From Palsa-189 sp963803735 (GTDB taxonomy: Bacteria > Acidobacteriota > Terriglobia > Acidiferrales > UBA7541), in the NCBI GenBank assembly GCA_963803735.1, contig CAWDNV010000012.1, positions 248,001 through 312,000 of the forward strand: DNA of 64,000 bases, written 5' to 3'. Positions within the stretch are counted from its first letter, which is position 1. Each line of letters starts with the position of its first letter. Position numbers and translations under genes: made by a program. Below, in pieces: positions 8,601-17,641 of this stretch. The notes beneath the pieces were generated by a model. The model was not told the DNA's origin, made no database searches, and saw only the letters and a program-made list of their open reading frames with translations.

Positions 8601-8770
8601 AAGCGCGTGGAAAATCGGCACGTCGGCGCATTACATCTTTGAAAACGCTTCGGCCTTCGCTATCGAGGCAGACGATTTCACCGTCAAGAATCGCGTCCGT
8701 TGCGCAACGGTGCCTTTAATTCTGTTCGGGTAGCTGGAGACATAAAAAAGCGTCGCGCCGCCTTTAACCG
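8601..8770 (-). pseudogene. Remnant of an ATP-dependent DNA ligase (LigD-type ligase domain)
   Basis: On the minus strand one frame reads ATDAILDGEIVCLDSEGR followed by SVFKDVMRRRADFP. This matches the LDGEIVCLD...G.S.F..L.RR region of ATP-dependent ligase domains. It is preceded by an in-frame stop and there is no start, lysine-AMP motif or downstream sequence, so only about 40 residues of a former gene remain. It immediately precedes another decayed gene. Confidence 0.5.
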
Positions 8771-8798
8771 TTCGCCATAAAATGAGCATTATCAGATC

Positions 8799-9667
8799 GT
8801 GCAGGCTGAGGACGGCGAGCAAGCCATGCAGCTTTTGGAAGAAGGGGAAGTAGATTTGGCGCTGTTGGACGTCATGATGCCTGGCCGCTCAGGCTTTGCC
8901 GTCTGTCGTGCTTTGAAGGCGAACCCGGACACGCGCTTGATTCCCGTGGTGATGGTTACTAGCCTGACAGCGAGCGAAGATCGCGTGCAGGGCATCGAAT
9001 CCGGCGCGGATGATTTTCTTAACAAGCCGGTGAACAAGGAAGCATTGCTGGCGCGCGTGCGATCGTTATTGAAGATCAAGCAATTCACGGATGAATTGGA
9101 GCATGCCGAGAACGTGCCTTTTGCCTTGGCTCTCAGCATTGAAGCGAAAGACCCTTATACAGAGGGACATTGTGACCGTCTTTCCGAGTCTTCGGAGGCG
9201 CTGGCGAAACGCCTCAGTCTAAAGAGGAGGAGCGCATTGCGCTGCGCCGCGGCGGCGTTATCCACGACATTGGCAAGGTTGCGGTCCCTGATCAGATTCT
9301 CTTGAAGCCAGGTCCTCTGACACCGGAGGAGCGTAATGTCATGCAGCGGCACACGGTCGTCGGGGCCGGTATCTGCTCGCCGCTGAAGTCGTTTCGATCC
9401 GTTCTGCCTATCATCCACCATCACGAGAAAATCGACGGCAGTGGGTATCCAGATGGTTTGAAGGGCGACGCGATCCCGCTGACCGCTCGAATTCTGGAAA
9501 CCGTGGATATCTACGACGCGCTTACTACCGATCGACCTTACCGCAAAGCGATGACACCCGATCGAGCTTTTGCTCAGATGCGGGAGGAGGTAAAGCGCGG
9601 TTGGTGGGATGGAGCGCTTGTTGACGAGCTAGAAGCCATGGTGCAAACAACAGCGCTCCAGAATTGA
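8799..9667 (+). pseudogene. Receiver/HD-GYP protein, truncated at the N-terminus and frameshifted
   Basis: The first frame (8799 to about 9221) encodes a receiver domain that lacks its first ~30 residues, including the acidic pair, but keeps the phospho-Asp (LALLDVMMPGRSG) and Lys (NKPVNK), then the start of an HD-GYP domain. At about 9221 the frame shifts by one base; the second frame continues with GGVIHDIGKVAVPD, HHEKIDGSGYPDGLKGD and the rest of the HD-GYP domain to 9667. HD-GYP domains hydrolyse cyclic di-GMP. With the missing N-terminus and the frameshift this is very likely a pseudogene, although the shift alone could be a sequencing error. Confidence 0.82.
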
Positions 9668-9682
9668 TTCATACAAAGCACC

Positions 9683-9735
9683 GGACTTACGGAGTAGCCC
9701 AACGCTTGTGCGTTGCGCTAAAGACTCCTAAGTCC
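9683..9735. repeat. Near-perfect 53-base hairpin downstream of the HD-GYP remnant
   Basis: GGACTTA/TAAGTCC, GGAG/CTCC, TAGC/GCTA and CAACGC/GCGTTG stack into one stem closed by a TTGT loop, broken only by small bulges and a C-C mismatch. There is no trailing T-run, so an intrinsic terminator is unlikely. It resembles a REP-like or MITE-like element. Confidence 0.6.
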
Positions 9736-9772
9736 AAACAACGCGTATCCACCTGAACGATTCACCAGATGA

Positions 9773-10036
9773 ATGGACGAAAAAAGTTCAGTTGTAGAGT
9801 TCTGCGCCAAGGGCGCGAAAGAAATTTGGCGTATGCGTCAATGGTGGCTGTGGTCGTACGCGGTCATCATCACGTTGGTCCTCCCGGTGGCCATCGCCTC
9901 GTTTGCTTTTCCCACTTTGCTTTCGGGAGTGGACAGCGATTATTCCTTGCTTCTGAGCCATGCCGTGCGCGGGCTCGTGGGCTTAGTACTCATCTTCAAT
10001 GTTTATGTGATCTCTCCACTAACGATTTTTTCGTAA
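9773..10036 (+). CDS. Small membrane protein, unknown function (possibly truncated)
   Basis: 87 residues with two hydrophobic segments, roughly residues 27-48 (WSYAVIITLVLPVAIASFAF) and 62-80 (HAVRGLVGLVLIFNVYVI). The ribosome binding site is weak. The sequence stops right after the second membrane helix, which suggests a shortened form of a longer membrane protein (inference). It lies between a decayed regulatory gene and the tig promoter. Confidence 0.4.
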   Translation: MDEKSSVVEFCAKGAKEIWRMRQWWLWSYAVIITLVLPVAIASFAFPTLLSGVDSDYSLLLSHAVRGLVGLVLIFNVYVISPLTIFS

Positions 10037-10038
10037 AG

Positions 10039-10067
10039 TTGACGCTCTTCTTGGCTTCCCCTATACT
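10039..10067 (+). promoter_or_regulatory. Strong sigma-70-type promoter upstream of tig
   Basis: TTGACG (10039-10044), exactly 17 bp, TATACT (10062-10067). The transcript would start near 10074, leaving a leader of roughly 170 bases before tig at 10242. It probably drives tig and perhaps clpP-clpX-lon. Confidence 0.65.
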
Positions 10068-10241
10068 CACCTTTCGCACCCCGCAGGGGCTCTTTTCCGG
10101 ACCAGATTGCGGCAACGTAATATAAGGAAGCGCCGATATGGCGTCCGCCTGCAGTCCGCGTCATTTGACTCGCGAATTGCGCCTCGACGGTAAATACTTG
10201 TCTTAAACGCAATCGGGATGCGGTGGAAGACTTAGGACTTT

Positions 10242-11519
10242 ATGGCTGAAGCGACATGCCGGCGTGAACTCGACCTCGAGATTCCAGCCACGGACGTGCA
10301 GAAGGCGATCGAACGAGTAGCGCGCGAGTTTGCGCGGGTCGCTCGTGTGCCCGGATTTCGCCCCGGTAAAGCGCCGATCCCCCTGATACGCCGCCGGTTC
10401 GCCGACGATATCAAAGGCGAAGTGCTGCAGTCGCTCGTTCCCGAGCAGATTGACAAAGCGGTCAAAGATCAAAAGCTTGTTCCCATCACACAGCCACAGG
10501 TCGATCATGTGGACTACGCTGAGGATCGCCCCCTCAAATTTCGCGCCAGCTTCGAAGTGCTCCCCGAATTTGAGCTCGGCGCCTACAAGGGCGTGCAAGT
10601 CGAGGTCGAGAAGGCCCAGGTCACCGATGCCGATGTCGACAAAACGCTCGAGGCCATGCGTGAACGCGCCGCTACCTTTGTCCCTGTTGAGGATCGCGCT
10701 CTCGAAAGCGGCGACTACGCGCAACTCAAGCTGGTCGGTACGCCGGTGGGCGGCGGCGAACCCCTTAAGGCTGACAATGTCCTTTGCCATCTTGGCGCTG
10801 AGGAGACCCTGGAAGCCTTCACGCAGAATCTGGTCGGTGCAAAGCCCGCCGAGCAGCGGCGTTTTGATGTCGAATACCCCGCGGATTATCCGGACCGAAA
10901 GCTCGCCGGCCAGAAATTTGTCTACAACGCAGAAGTTGTCGCCGTAAAGCAAAAGAAACTTCCCGAACTCAATGATGAATTAGCCAAGGACGTCAGTGAC
11001 ACCAAAACGCTTGAGGAACTGCGCGGCAAAATTTGTCAGGATCTGGAAAAAGAACTCGAGGCGCACCACGCATCCGCGGTCCGCGAGGCTGTTCTGGCAA
11101 AAATCGTCGCGGCTCATGATTTCCCCGTTCCCGAAGCGCTGGTGGAAAACCAAATGGATGTTCGGTTGGAGCGTGCTGTTCGAAGTTTGGCAGCCCAGGG
11201 AGTCGATCCGCGAGCCGTTAATGTGGATTGGGTCGCCATGCGGCGCCGCCAGCATCCTCGCGCGATTGAGGATGTAAAGGCAGAGCTGCTGCTGGATCGC
11301 ATCGCCTCGGCGGAAAATATCGAAGCGACTGATGAGGATATCGATCAGGAAATTTCGAAGATCGCGGAGCGTAGTGGCGAATCTGCACCAGCGATCCGCG
11401 CTAGCTTGACAAAGCAAGGGGCCGTGGATAGGATGAGGTCGAAGCTCCGCAGCGAAAAGACCCTCGAGTGGCTCCAAAAGAATTCTGAAGTAAAAACTCG
11501 AGAGCCGGAGCGGTCCTGA
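10242..11519 (+). CDS. tig: Trigger factor (ribosome-associated chaperone, peptidyl-prolyl isomerase)
   Basis: 425 residues, normal length. The N-terminal ribosome-binding domain carries the signature GFRPGKAP at residues 38-45. A PPIase-like middle domain (about 150-235) and a helical C-terminal chaperone domain follow. An in-frame TAG at 10233 makes the ATG at 10242 the first possible start, so the N-terminus is slightly shorter than in many homologues. It acts on nascent chains at the ribosome exit tunnel. It heads the protein quality-control run tig-clpP-clpX-lon on the same strand, with a promoter at 10039-10067. Confidence 0.95.
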   Translation: MAEATCRRELDLEIPATDVQKAIERVAREFARVARVPGFRPGKAPIPLIRRRFADDIKGEVLQSLVPEQIDKAVKDQKLVPITQPQVDHVDYAEDRPLKFRASFEVLPEFELGAYKGVQVEVEKAQVTDADVDKTLEAMRERAATFVPVEDRALESGDYAQLKLVGTPVGGGEPLKADNVLCHLGAEETLEAFTQNLVGAKPAEQRRFDVEYPADYPDRKLAGQKFVYNAEVVAVKQKKLPELNDELAKDVSDTKTLEELRGKICQDLEKELEAHHASAVREAVLAKIVAAHDFPVPEALVENQMDVRLERAVRSLAAQGVDPRAVNVDWVAMRRRQHPRAIEDVKAELLLDRIASAENIEATDEDIDQEISKIAERSGESAPAIRASLTKQGAVDRMRSKLRSEKTLEWLQKNSEVKTREPERS

Positions 11520-11551
11520 CCGGTTTCTTCCTGCAAACTTCCCTACACTCG

Positions 11552-12175
11552 ATGAAACATCATGAAGACGATTCAAGTCCACGCGCCACGACACTCATTC
11601 CCATGGTGGTGGAGCAGACCACACGGGGCGAGCGCGCATATGACATTTATTCGCGGCTCCTCAAAGATCATATCTTATTTATCGGAACGCCGATCGACGA
11701 CCACGTCGCCAACCTCGTGACTGCTCAATTGCTTTTCCTCGAAGCCGAAGATCCGGAGCGTGATATCCAACTCTATATAAATTCACCGGGCGGCTCGATC
11801 ACGGCGGGTATGGCGATTTATGACACGATGCAATATGTTCGGCCCGATGTGGTCACCACCTGTGTGGGACAGGCGGCCTCGATTGCCTCCGTGTTGCTGG
11901 CTGCGGGATCACCGAAAAAGCGCTTTTCGCTTCCAAATTCGCGTATTTTGATTCACCAGCCCTGGATGTCCGGCCTTTCGGGACAGGCGACCGATATCGA
12001 TATTCACGCCAAAGAGATTTTGCGGATGCGTTCGGTGATCAACCAGATTTACTCGAATCACTGCGGGCAGCCGGTTTCGAAAATCGAAAAAGATGTCGAG
12101 CGCGACTTTATTATGTCGCCCCAGCAGGCCAAGGAGTACGGCCTGATTGACGAAATTATCCACAAGCACCGATAG
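11552..12175 (+). CDS. clpP: ATP-dependent Clp protease proteolytic subunit
   Basis: 207 residues. The catalytic triad is visible as Ser110 (GQAASIASVLL), His135 (SRILIHQP) and Asp185 (VERDFIMSPQQAKEYGLID). The tetradecameric serine protease degrades substrates unfolded by ClpX, encoded 115 bases downstream. It starts 32 bases after tig, so co-transcription is likely. The N-terminal ~15 residues are probably a short propeptide. Confidence 0.97.
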   Translation: MKHHEDDSSPRATTLIPMVVEQTTRGERAYDIYSRLLKDHILFIGTPIDDHVANLVTAQLLFLEAEDPERDIQLYINSPGGSITAGMAIYDTMQYVRPDVVTTCVGQAASIASVLLAAGSPKKRFSLPNSRILIHQPWMSGLSGQATDIDIHAKEILRMRSVINQIYSNHCGQPVSKIEKDVERDFIMSPQQAKEYGLIDEIIHKHR

Positions 12176-12290
12176 GGGCGTACCTAACAGTTAGTAGCGA
12201 GATTGTTTTGGCAATGCCGCGGATAGAGAAAAGTCTTAAGATAGTGACGGGTCTTGTCCCTTCAGGGGAGGCCGTCGGAGGCCGACAGCC

Positions 12291-13541
12291 GTGAGAAAAC
12301 TTAGCTCGGACGAACCGCTGCGCTGTTCGTTCTGTCATAAAACGCAAGAGCAAGTTGAAAAGCTCATCAGTTCGCCTTCGGATTATCCGCGTGCCTACAT
12401 TTGCAATGAATGCGTGGGTGTTTGCCAGCAAATTCTTGAAGAGGAAAAGCGCGAGCAGGCCGGACCCATCAACCGGCGCCTGCCCCGCCCGCCGGAGATC
12501 AAGTCCTTCCTCGATAGTTATGTGATTGGCCAGGACAAAACCAAGAAGAAGCTCGCGGTCGCAGTCTACAATCATTACAAGCGTATCTTCTTGAATCATC
12601 AGCCGGGCGATGTCGAACTGACGAAGTCCAACATCCTTTTGGTTGGCCCCACCGGCACGGGCAAGACTCTTCTGGCGCAGACGCTCTCCCGCATGCTGGA
12701 TGTTCCTTTCGCTATCGTGGACGCGACTACGCTTACCGAAGCTGGTTACGTGGGCGAAGACGTCGAGAACATCATTTTGAAGCTGCTGCAAAACGCCGAT
12801 GGCGACGTGACCAAGGCCCAGCAGGGCATCATCTACATCGACGAAATCGATAAGATCTCTAAGAAAGATGAAAACCCTTCGATCACGCGCGACGTTTCCG
12901 GCGAAGGTGTCCAGCAAGCATTGCTAAAGATTCTTGAGGGCACTGTCGCCAATGTTCCTCCGCAAGGCGGACGCAAGCATCCCCACCAGGAATTTACGCC
13001 GGTCGATACCACTAACATTTTGTTTATCTGTGGCGGGGCTTTCGTAGGCTTGGAAAAGATTGTGGAGCGCCGGGTTGGTCAAAAGTCTCTGGGCTTCCAT
13101 ACGGACGCTCAGCCTGTGACCAGCAATCGGCGCAATCTGGAACTGCTTGAACAAGCCCAGCCTACCGACTTGATCCGCTATGGCCTCATCCCTGAATTCG
13201 TGGGCAGGCTGCCAGTCGTCGGTGTTCTGGGTGATCTGGATAAGGCCGCGCTGATGCGTATCTTGACCGAGCCCAAGAACGCCCTGATCCGCCAATATCA
13301 GCGGCTATTTGAATTCGAGAATGTCCGGCTGCGCTTCGCCGATGATGCGCTCGAGACGGTTGCCGATTTGGCCTTGCAGCGCAAGGTTGGCGCCAGAGGA
13401 TTGCGCATGATTCTTGAAGATCTCATGCTCGATCTCATGTATAACCTTCCCGCCCAGCGCAAAGTGCGCGAATTCTCCGTCACCGCAGAAATGGTGCGCA
13501 GTCGCGAAATCAACTGGAACCTGCTGGAAAAAGCCGGATAA
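12291..13541 (+). CDS. clpX: ATP-dependent Clp protease ATP-binding subunit ClpX
   Basis: 416 residues from a GTG at 12291 with GGAGG eight bases upstream. The N-terminal zinc-binding domain has C12, C15, C38 and C41. The AAA+ core has Walker A GPTGTGKT (119-126), pore loop GYVG (152-155) and Walker B IIYIDEID (180-187), followed by the LGF-type ClpP-docking loop and the GLIPEFVGRLP sensor region. It unfolds proteins and feeds them to ClpP. It lies directly downstream of clpP, as in most bacteria. Confidence 0.97.
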   Translation: MRKLSSDEPLRCSFCHKTQEQVEKLISSPSDYPRAYICNECVGVCQQILEEEKREQAGPINRRLPRPPEIKSFLDSYVIGQDKTKKKLAVAVYNHYKRIFLNHQPGDVELTKSNILLVGPTGTGKTLLAQTLSRMLDVPFAIVDATTLTEAGYVGEDVENIILKLLQNADGDVTKAQQGIIYIDEIDKISKKDENPSITRDVSGEGVQQALLKILEGTVANVPPQGGRKHPHQEFTPVDTTNILFICGGAFVGLEKIVERRVGQKSLGFHTDAQPVTSNRRNLELLEQAQPTDLIRYGLIPEFVGRLPVVGVLGDLDKAALMRILTEPKNALIRQYQRLFEFENVRLRFADDALETVADLALQRKVGARGLRMILEDLMLDLMYNLPAQRKVREFSVTAEMVRSREINWNLLEKAG

Positions 13542-13584
13542 CTTGGGATAATGAAGTAGGGAGCCTTCCACCAATTAAAAATCA

Positions 13585-15993
13585 ATGTTTACCCGCGAGA
13601 AAAGTGAAATGAAGCGTGTGCCGATGATGCCGGTGAGGGATATGGTCATCTTCCCTCAGATGATGCAGCCCTTTATCGTCGGGCGAGAGGCTTCCGTGCG
13701 TGCACTGGAAGAAGCTCTCGCGGGAGAAAAGAAGATCTTTCTCGCTACCCAGCACGACGCCTCCATAGATGATCCCAAACCGGAAGAGATCTTTACCGTC
13801 GGCACCCTTGCCAATATCGTGCAAAGCGTGAAGCTGCCCGACGGCAATATCCGCGTTCTCGTTGAAGGTGTCGAGCGCGCCAAGATTGTGCAGCTCACGA
13901 GCGAAGAGGGTTTTTACCGCGCTACCCTCAAGATCCTGCCCGGGCGCGCTGAGCCTTCTCCGCAGATCGATCAAGCCGTTCGCCGTGTTAATGGCCTCTT
14001 TGAGCAGTACGTGAAGCTCTCACAAAGCCTGAATTACGACACCATGATTGCCGCGGCTCGCGTCGAAGATCCCGCCAAGCTCTCCGATACGATCGCCGCC
14101 AATTTGCAGATCCCGGTCGAAGAAAAGCAGGAACTGCTCGAAAACTTTGACGTGCTGGATCGTTTGAATCGTGTGGCCGAAGTCCTTGAGAGCGAGATCG
14201 AAAAGCTCAACGTTGACCGCAACATCAATACGCGCGTGAAACGCCAGATGGAGCGCGCGCAAAAAGAGTACTACCTGAACGAGAAGCTCAAGGCCATACA
14301 TAAAGAGCTCGGTCGCGGCGAAAAGAACGAGCTCGATGACCTGAAGAAGAAGATTGATGCGGCGGGAATGCCGAAAGACGTCCAGGAAAAGGCCATGCAG
14401 GAACTGAAGCGGCTGGAAATGATGCCGCCGATGTCCGCAGAGTCGACCGTCAGCCGCAGTTATCTCGACTGGCTCCTGGCGGTGCCGTGGAAGAAGAAGT
14501 CAAAAGAGATTCGTGATATCGGTGTCGCCGAGAAAATTCTAGAGGAAGATCATTACGGGCTCGAGAAGGTCAAAGAGCGCATCCTGGAATATCTCGCAGT
14601 GCGTCAGTTGGTCAAGAATCCTCGCGGCTCGATCCTGTGTCTGGTCGGACCTCCCGGCGTAGGCAAAACTTCGCTCGCCATGTCCATCGGCCGCGCAACC
14701 GGGCGCAAGTTCGTTCGCGTCTCTCTCGGCGGCGTTCGGGATGAGGCCGAAATTCGCGGTCATCGCCGCACCTATATCGGTGCCCTTCCTGGCCAGATCA
14801 TCCAGATGATGAAAAAGGCGGGGACCGTCAATCCCGTATTTGTCCTTGATGAAGTTGACAAAATGTCCATGGATTTCCGCGGCGACCCTTCTGCTGCGCT
14901 GATGGAAGTGCTCGACCCCGAATTGAACCACGCCTTCACCGACCATTATCTCGACGTTGAGTACGACCTTTCGCGCGTCATGTTTATCTGCACGGCAAAC
15001 GTGTTGCACACGATCCCGCAGCCCCTGCAGGATCGCATGGAAGTCCTGCGCTTGGCGGGCTATACCGAAATCGAAAAGCGGGAGATCGCCAAACGCTTCC
15101 TGCTAAAAAAGCAGCGCGAGGGTGCGGGCCTGACTGAAGAGAACCTGCAATTCTCTGATGACGCGCTGAAGTACATTATCCGGCACTACACGCAGGAAGC
15201 CGGCGTGCGGAATCTGGAGCGCGAGATTGCCAATGTCTCCCGCAAGATTTCTCGGCGCGTAGTAAAGGAAGGTCGGCAGATCAAGATCGAGGTCACGCCC
15301 ACGAACGTCAACGAATTCCTCGGCGTCATTAAGTTCCGCGAGCTTTGGGCCGAGAAAAAGAACGAAATCGGTCTCACCACGGGCCTGGCTTGGACTGAAG
15401 TAGGTGGCCAAGTATTGACCACCGAAGCGGGATTGATGCATGGCAAGGGCCGGCTCACGCTCACCGGTAAACTCGGCGACGTGATGCAGGAATCCGCCCA
15501 GGCCGCCATGAGTTATGTGCGTGCGCGCACCGCCGCTTTCGGCCTGCCACACGATTTCTATCGTCATCTCGATATTCACATCCACGTCCCCGAGGGCGCT
15601 ATCCCGAAGGATGGCCCTTCTGCGGGCATCACGATTTGCACGGCAATTGTGAGCGCGCTGACTCATATTCCCGTTCGCTGCGATGTGGCCATGACTGGCG
15701 AAATCACCCTGCGAGGCAAAGTTTTGCCGATCGGCGGCGTCAAAGAGAAAGTGCTTGCGGCGCATCGCCTGGGGATCCGCACGGTGCTCCTGCCCAAAGA
15801 TAATGAAAAAGATCTCGGGGATATTCCCGCCGATATTCAGTCGACTTTGGTGATCCAGTTTGTGGAAACCATGGATGAGGTTTTGGGTTTAGCGTTGGAA
15901 AGACCGCTTCAGCCGTTGGCGCCTCCCGATGTGCCGGAAGTGCCGACCAAGTTCGCTGCGGAAGCAGAGCAAGATCAGGAATTAACCAACTGA
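13585..15993 (+). CDS. lon: Lon protease
   Basis: 802 residues if started at 13585; an internal ATG at 13609 is an equally reasonable start because homology begins there (KRVPMMPVRDMVIFP). Order: N-terminal substrate-binding domain (about 10-205), coiled-coil linker, AAA+ module with GPPGVGKTS and FVLDEVDKM, and the C-terminal S16 protease domain with catalytic Ser679 in PKDGPSAG and Lys720 in GGVKEKVLAAHR. Cytosolic ATP-dependent protease for damaged and short-lived regulatory proteins. It follows clpX by 43 bases. Confidence 0.97.
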   Translation: MFTREKSEMKRVPMMPVRDMVIFPQMMQPFIVGREASVRALEEALAGEKKIFLATQHDASIDDPKPEEIFTVGTLANIVQSVKLPDGNIRVLVEGVERAKIVQLTSEEGFYRATLKILPGRAEPSPQIDQAVRRVNGLFEQYVKLSQSLNYDTMIAAARVEDPAKLSDTIAANLQIPVEEKQELLENFDVLDRLNRVAEVLESEIEKLNVDRNINTRVKRQMERAQKEYYLNEKLKAIHKELGRGEKNELDDLKKKIDAAGMPKDVQEKAMQELKRLEMMPPMSAESTVSRSYLDWLLAVPWKKKSKEIRDIGVAEKILEEDHYGLEKVKERILEYLAVRQLVKNPRGSILCLVGPPGVGKTSLAMSIGRATGRKFVRVSLGGVRDEAEIRGHRRTYIGALPGQIIQMMKKAGTVNPVFVLDEVDKMSMDFRGDPSAALMEVLDPELNHAFTDHYLDVEYDLSRVMFICTANVLHTIPQPLQDRMEVLRLAGYTEIEKREIAKRFLLKKQREGAGLTEENLQFSDDALKYIIRHYTQEAGVRNLEREIANVSRKISRRVVKEGRQIKIEVTPTNVNEFLGVIKFRELWAEKKNEIGLTTGLAWTEVGGQVLTTEAGLMHGKGRLTLTGKLGDVMQESAQAAMSYVRARTAAFGLPHDFYRHLDIHIHVPEGAIPKDGPSAGITICTAIVSALTHIPVRCDVAMTGEITLRGKVLPIGGVKEKVLAAHRLGIRTVLLPKDNEKDLGDIPADIQSTLVIQFVETMDEVLGLALERPLQPLAPPDVPEVPTKFAAEAEQDQELTN

Positions 15994-16121
15994 GGGAGAC
16001 CTTCGCGCGCAGAGCTCGACGATGAGAACTGATTCTGCCCGGGAGTGACCCGCCCCCTGTTTGGTTCCTGTTCGAAATCTCTAGAAGAAAAAACATTGTT
16101 TCGTAATTTAAGTGTGGGTTC

Positions 16122-16204
16122 CGCCGTATGACGACGGCGCATTTCTGTTCGCCGTCGCCCGCTGCTAAATTTCCCGACAAACGGGGCCGTGGAATTCCGG
16201 CCCC
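16122..16204 (+). promoter_or_regulatory. Structured leader upstream of rho
   Basis: Two hairpins lie in the 226-base gap before rho: CGCCGT/ACGGCG (16122-16127 and 16134-16139) and GGGGCCG/CGGCCCC (16183-16189 and 16198-16204), the latter ending 15 bases before the start codon. Rho is known to control its own leader in E. coli; a similar role here is inference only. Confidence 0.35.
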
Positions 16205-16219
16205 ATTCAAGGTCAAGGA

Positions 16220-17488
16220 ATGATCACAATGAGTATTAGTCTTGCAGAACTGAAGGAAAAAAATATTACCGATCTGGCCAAGATCGCCAAGGACTTGGCC
16301 ATCCCCGGCGCAAGCGGAATGCGCAAACAGGAACTGATCTTCCAGATCCTGCGCGCGCAAACCGAGAAAAACGGGCTTATCTTCAGCGAAGGCGTCCTGG
16401 AATGCCTCCCGGATGGCTTCGGCTTTCTGCGCGCCCCGGAATACAACTACCTGCCCGGCCCGGACGACATCTATGTCTCGCCATCGCAGATTCGCAAGTT
16501 CGACCTGCGTACCGGCGATACGGTTTCGGGCCAGGTGCGTCCGCCAAAGGATGGCGAACGCTATTTCGCGCTGATTAAAGTGGAAGCCGTTAATTTCGAG
16601 GATCCCGAGGTAGCGCGGAACAAAATCTTTTTCGACAATCTCACTCCGCTTTATCCCCAGGGCCGGTTGAAGATGGAAACCACGAAGGAAAATCTCACCG
16701 GGCGCGTTCTCGACCTGCTTTGCCCGGTTGGCAAGGGCCAGCGCGGCTTGATCGTAGCCCCGCCGCGTACCGGCAAAACAATGATGCTGCAATCCGTGGC
16801 CAATTCCGTTACCGCCAATCATCCCGAAGTCGCCCTGATCGTGCTCCTGATCGATGAGCGCCCGGAAGAAGTCACGGACATGCAGCGAACCGTAAAAGGC
16901 GAAGTCATCAGCTCCACATTCGATGAGCCTCCGCAGCGCCACATTCAGGTCGCCGAAATGGTTCTGGAGAAAGCCAAGCGCCTGGTCGAACACAAGCGCG
17001 ACGTGGTCATCCTGCTCGATTCCGTCACGCGCTTGGCGCGCGCCTACAACGCGGTCACGCCGCCTTCGGGCAAAGTGCTTTCCGGTGGTATCGATGCCAA
17101 CGCTCTCCAGCGCCCGCGGCGCTTTTTCGCCGCTGCGCGTAACGTCGAAGAGGGCGGTTCGCTCACTATCATGGCCACCGCCTTAATCGATACTGGTAGC
17201 CGCATGGACGACGTGATCTTCGAAGAGTTCAAGGGCACCGGTAACATGGAAATCAATCTCGACCGCCGCCTGGTAGATAAGCGGATCTTTCCGGCGATCG
17301 ATATCAATCGCTCTGGGACGCGAAAGGAAGAATTGCTGATGCCGCCCGACGAGCTGAACCGCGTTTGGGTGCTTCGAAAGGTCCTCAACCCGCTGTCGCC
17401 GGTTGAGGCCATGGAACTGCTCCTGGGCAGGCTCTCCAAAAGCAAATCCAATGCCGAATTTCTCGCTTCGATGTCCAATCCGAGTTAA
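16220..17488 (+). CDS. rho: Transcription termination factor Rho
   Basis: 422 residues. An N-terminal SAP-like helical domain is followed by the CSD-type primary RNA-binding domain (GVLECLPDGFGFLRAPEYNY) and the ATPase core with Walker A APPRTGKT, ALIVLLIDERPEEVTDM and VILLDSVTRLARAYN. The hexameric helicase terminates transcription. The start ATG at 16220 has AAGGTCAAGGA just upstream; another ATG lies at 16229. It is transcribed on the same strand as lon but after a long leader, so it is probably independent. Confidence 0.97.
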   Translation: MITMSISLAELKEKNITDLAKIAKDLAIPGASGMRKQELIFQILRAQTEKNGLIFSEGVLECLPDGFGFLRAPEYNYLPGPDDIYVSPSQIRKFDLRTGDTVSGQVRPPKDGERYFALIKVEAVNFEDPEVARNKIFFDNLTPLYPQGRLKMETTKENLTGRVLDLLCPVGKGQRGLIVAPPRTGKTMMLQSVANSVTANHPEVALIVLLIDERPEEVTDMQRTVKGEVISSTFDEPPQRHIQVAEMVLEKAKRLVEHKRDVVILLDSVTRLARAYNAVTPPSGKVLSGGIDANALQRPRRFFAAARNVEEGGSLTIMATALIDTGSRMDDVIFEEFKGTGNMEINLDRRLVDKRIFPAIDINRSGTRKEELLMPPDELNRVWVLRKVLNPLSPVEAMELLLGRLSKSKSNAEFLASMSNPS

Positions 17489-17641
17489 ACGGTTTTCTCT
17501 TCCGGGATCGCGCGATCGATTTCTAAAACGCGTCATTTTCGAGCGGCGCAGGCACACGTTTGCTCTATCGCGAACGACTGCGCGACGAGGAATCTGATTT
17601 TCTGTAATTTGGATATCGCTATCGCACGCGGGCGGAAGCAC

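Noticed and set aside
15740..16993. 417-codon frame opposite the lon end and rho start
   Set aside because: Antisense to two conserved genes and to the leader; no domain.
17565..17605. Another GAGGAATCTG-type repeat after rho
   Set aside because: Only about 20 bases resemble the end of the 23931 module; too short to call.
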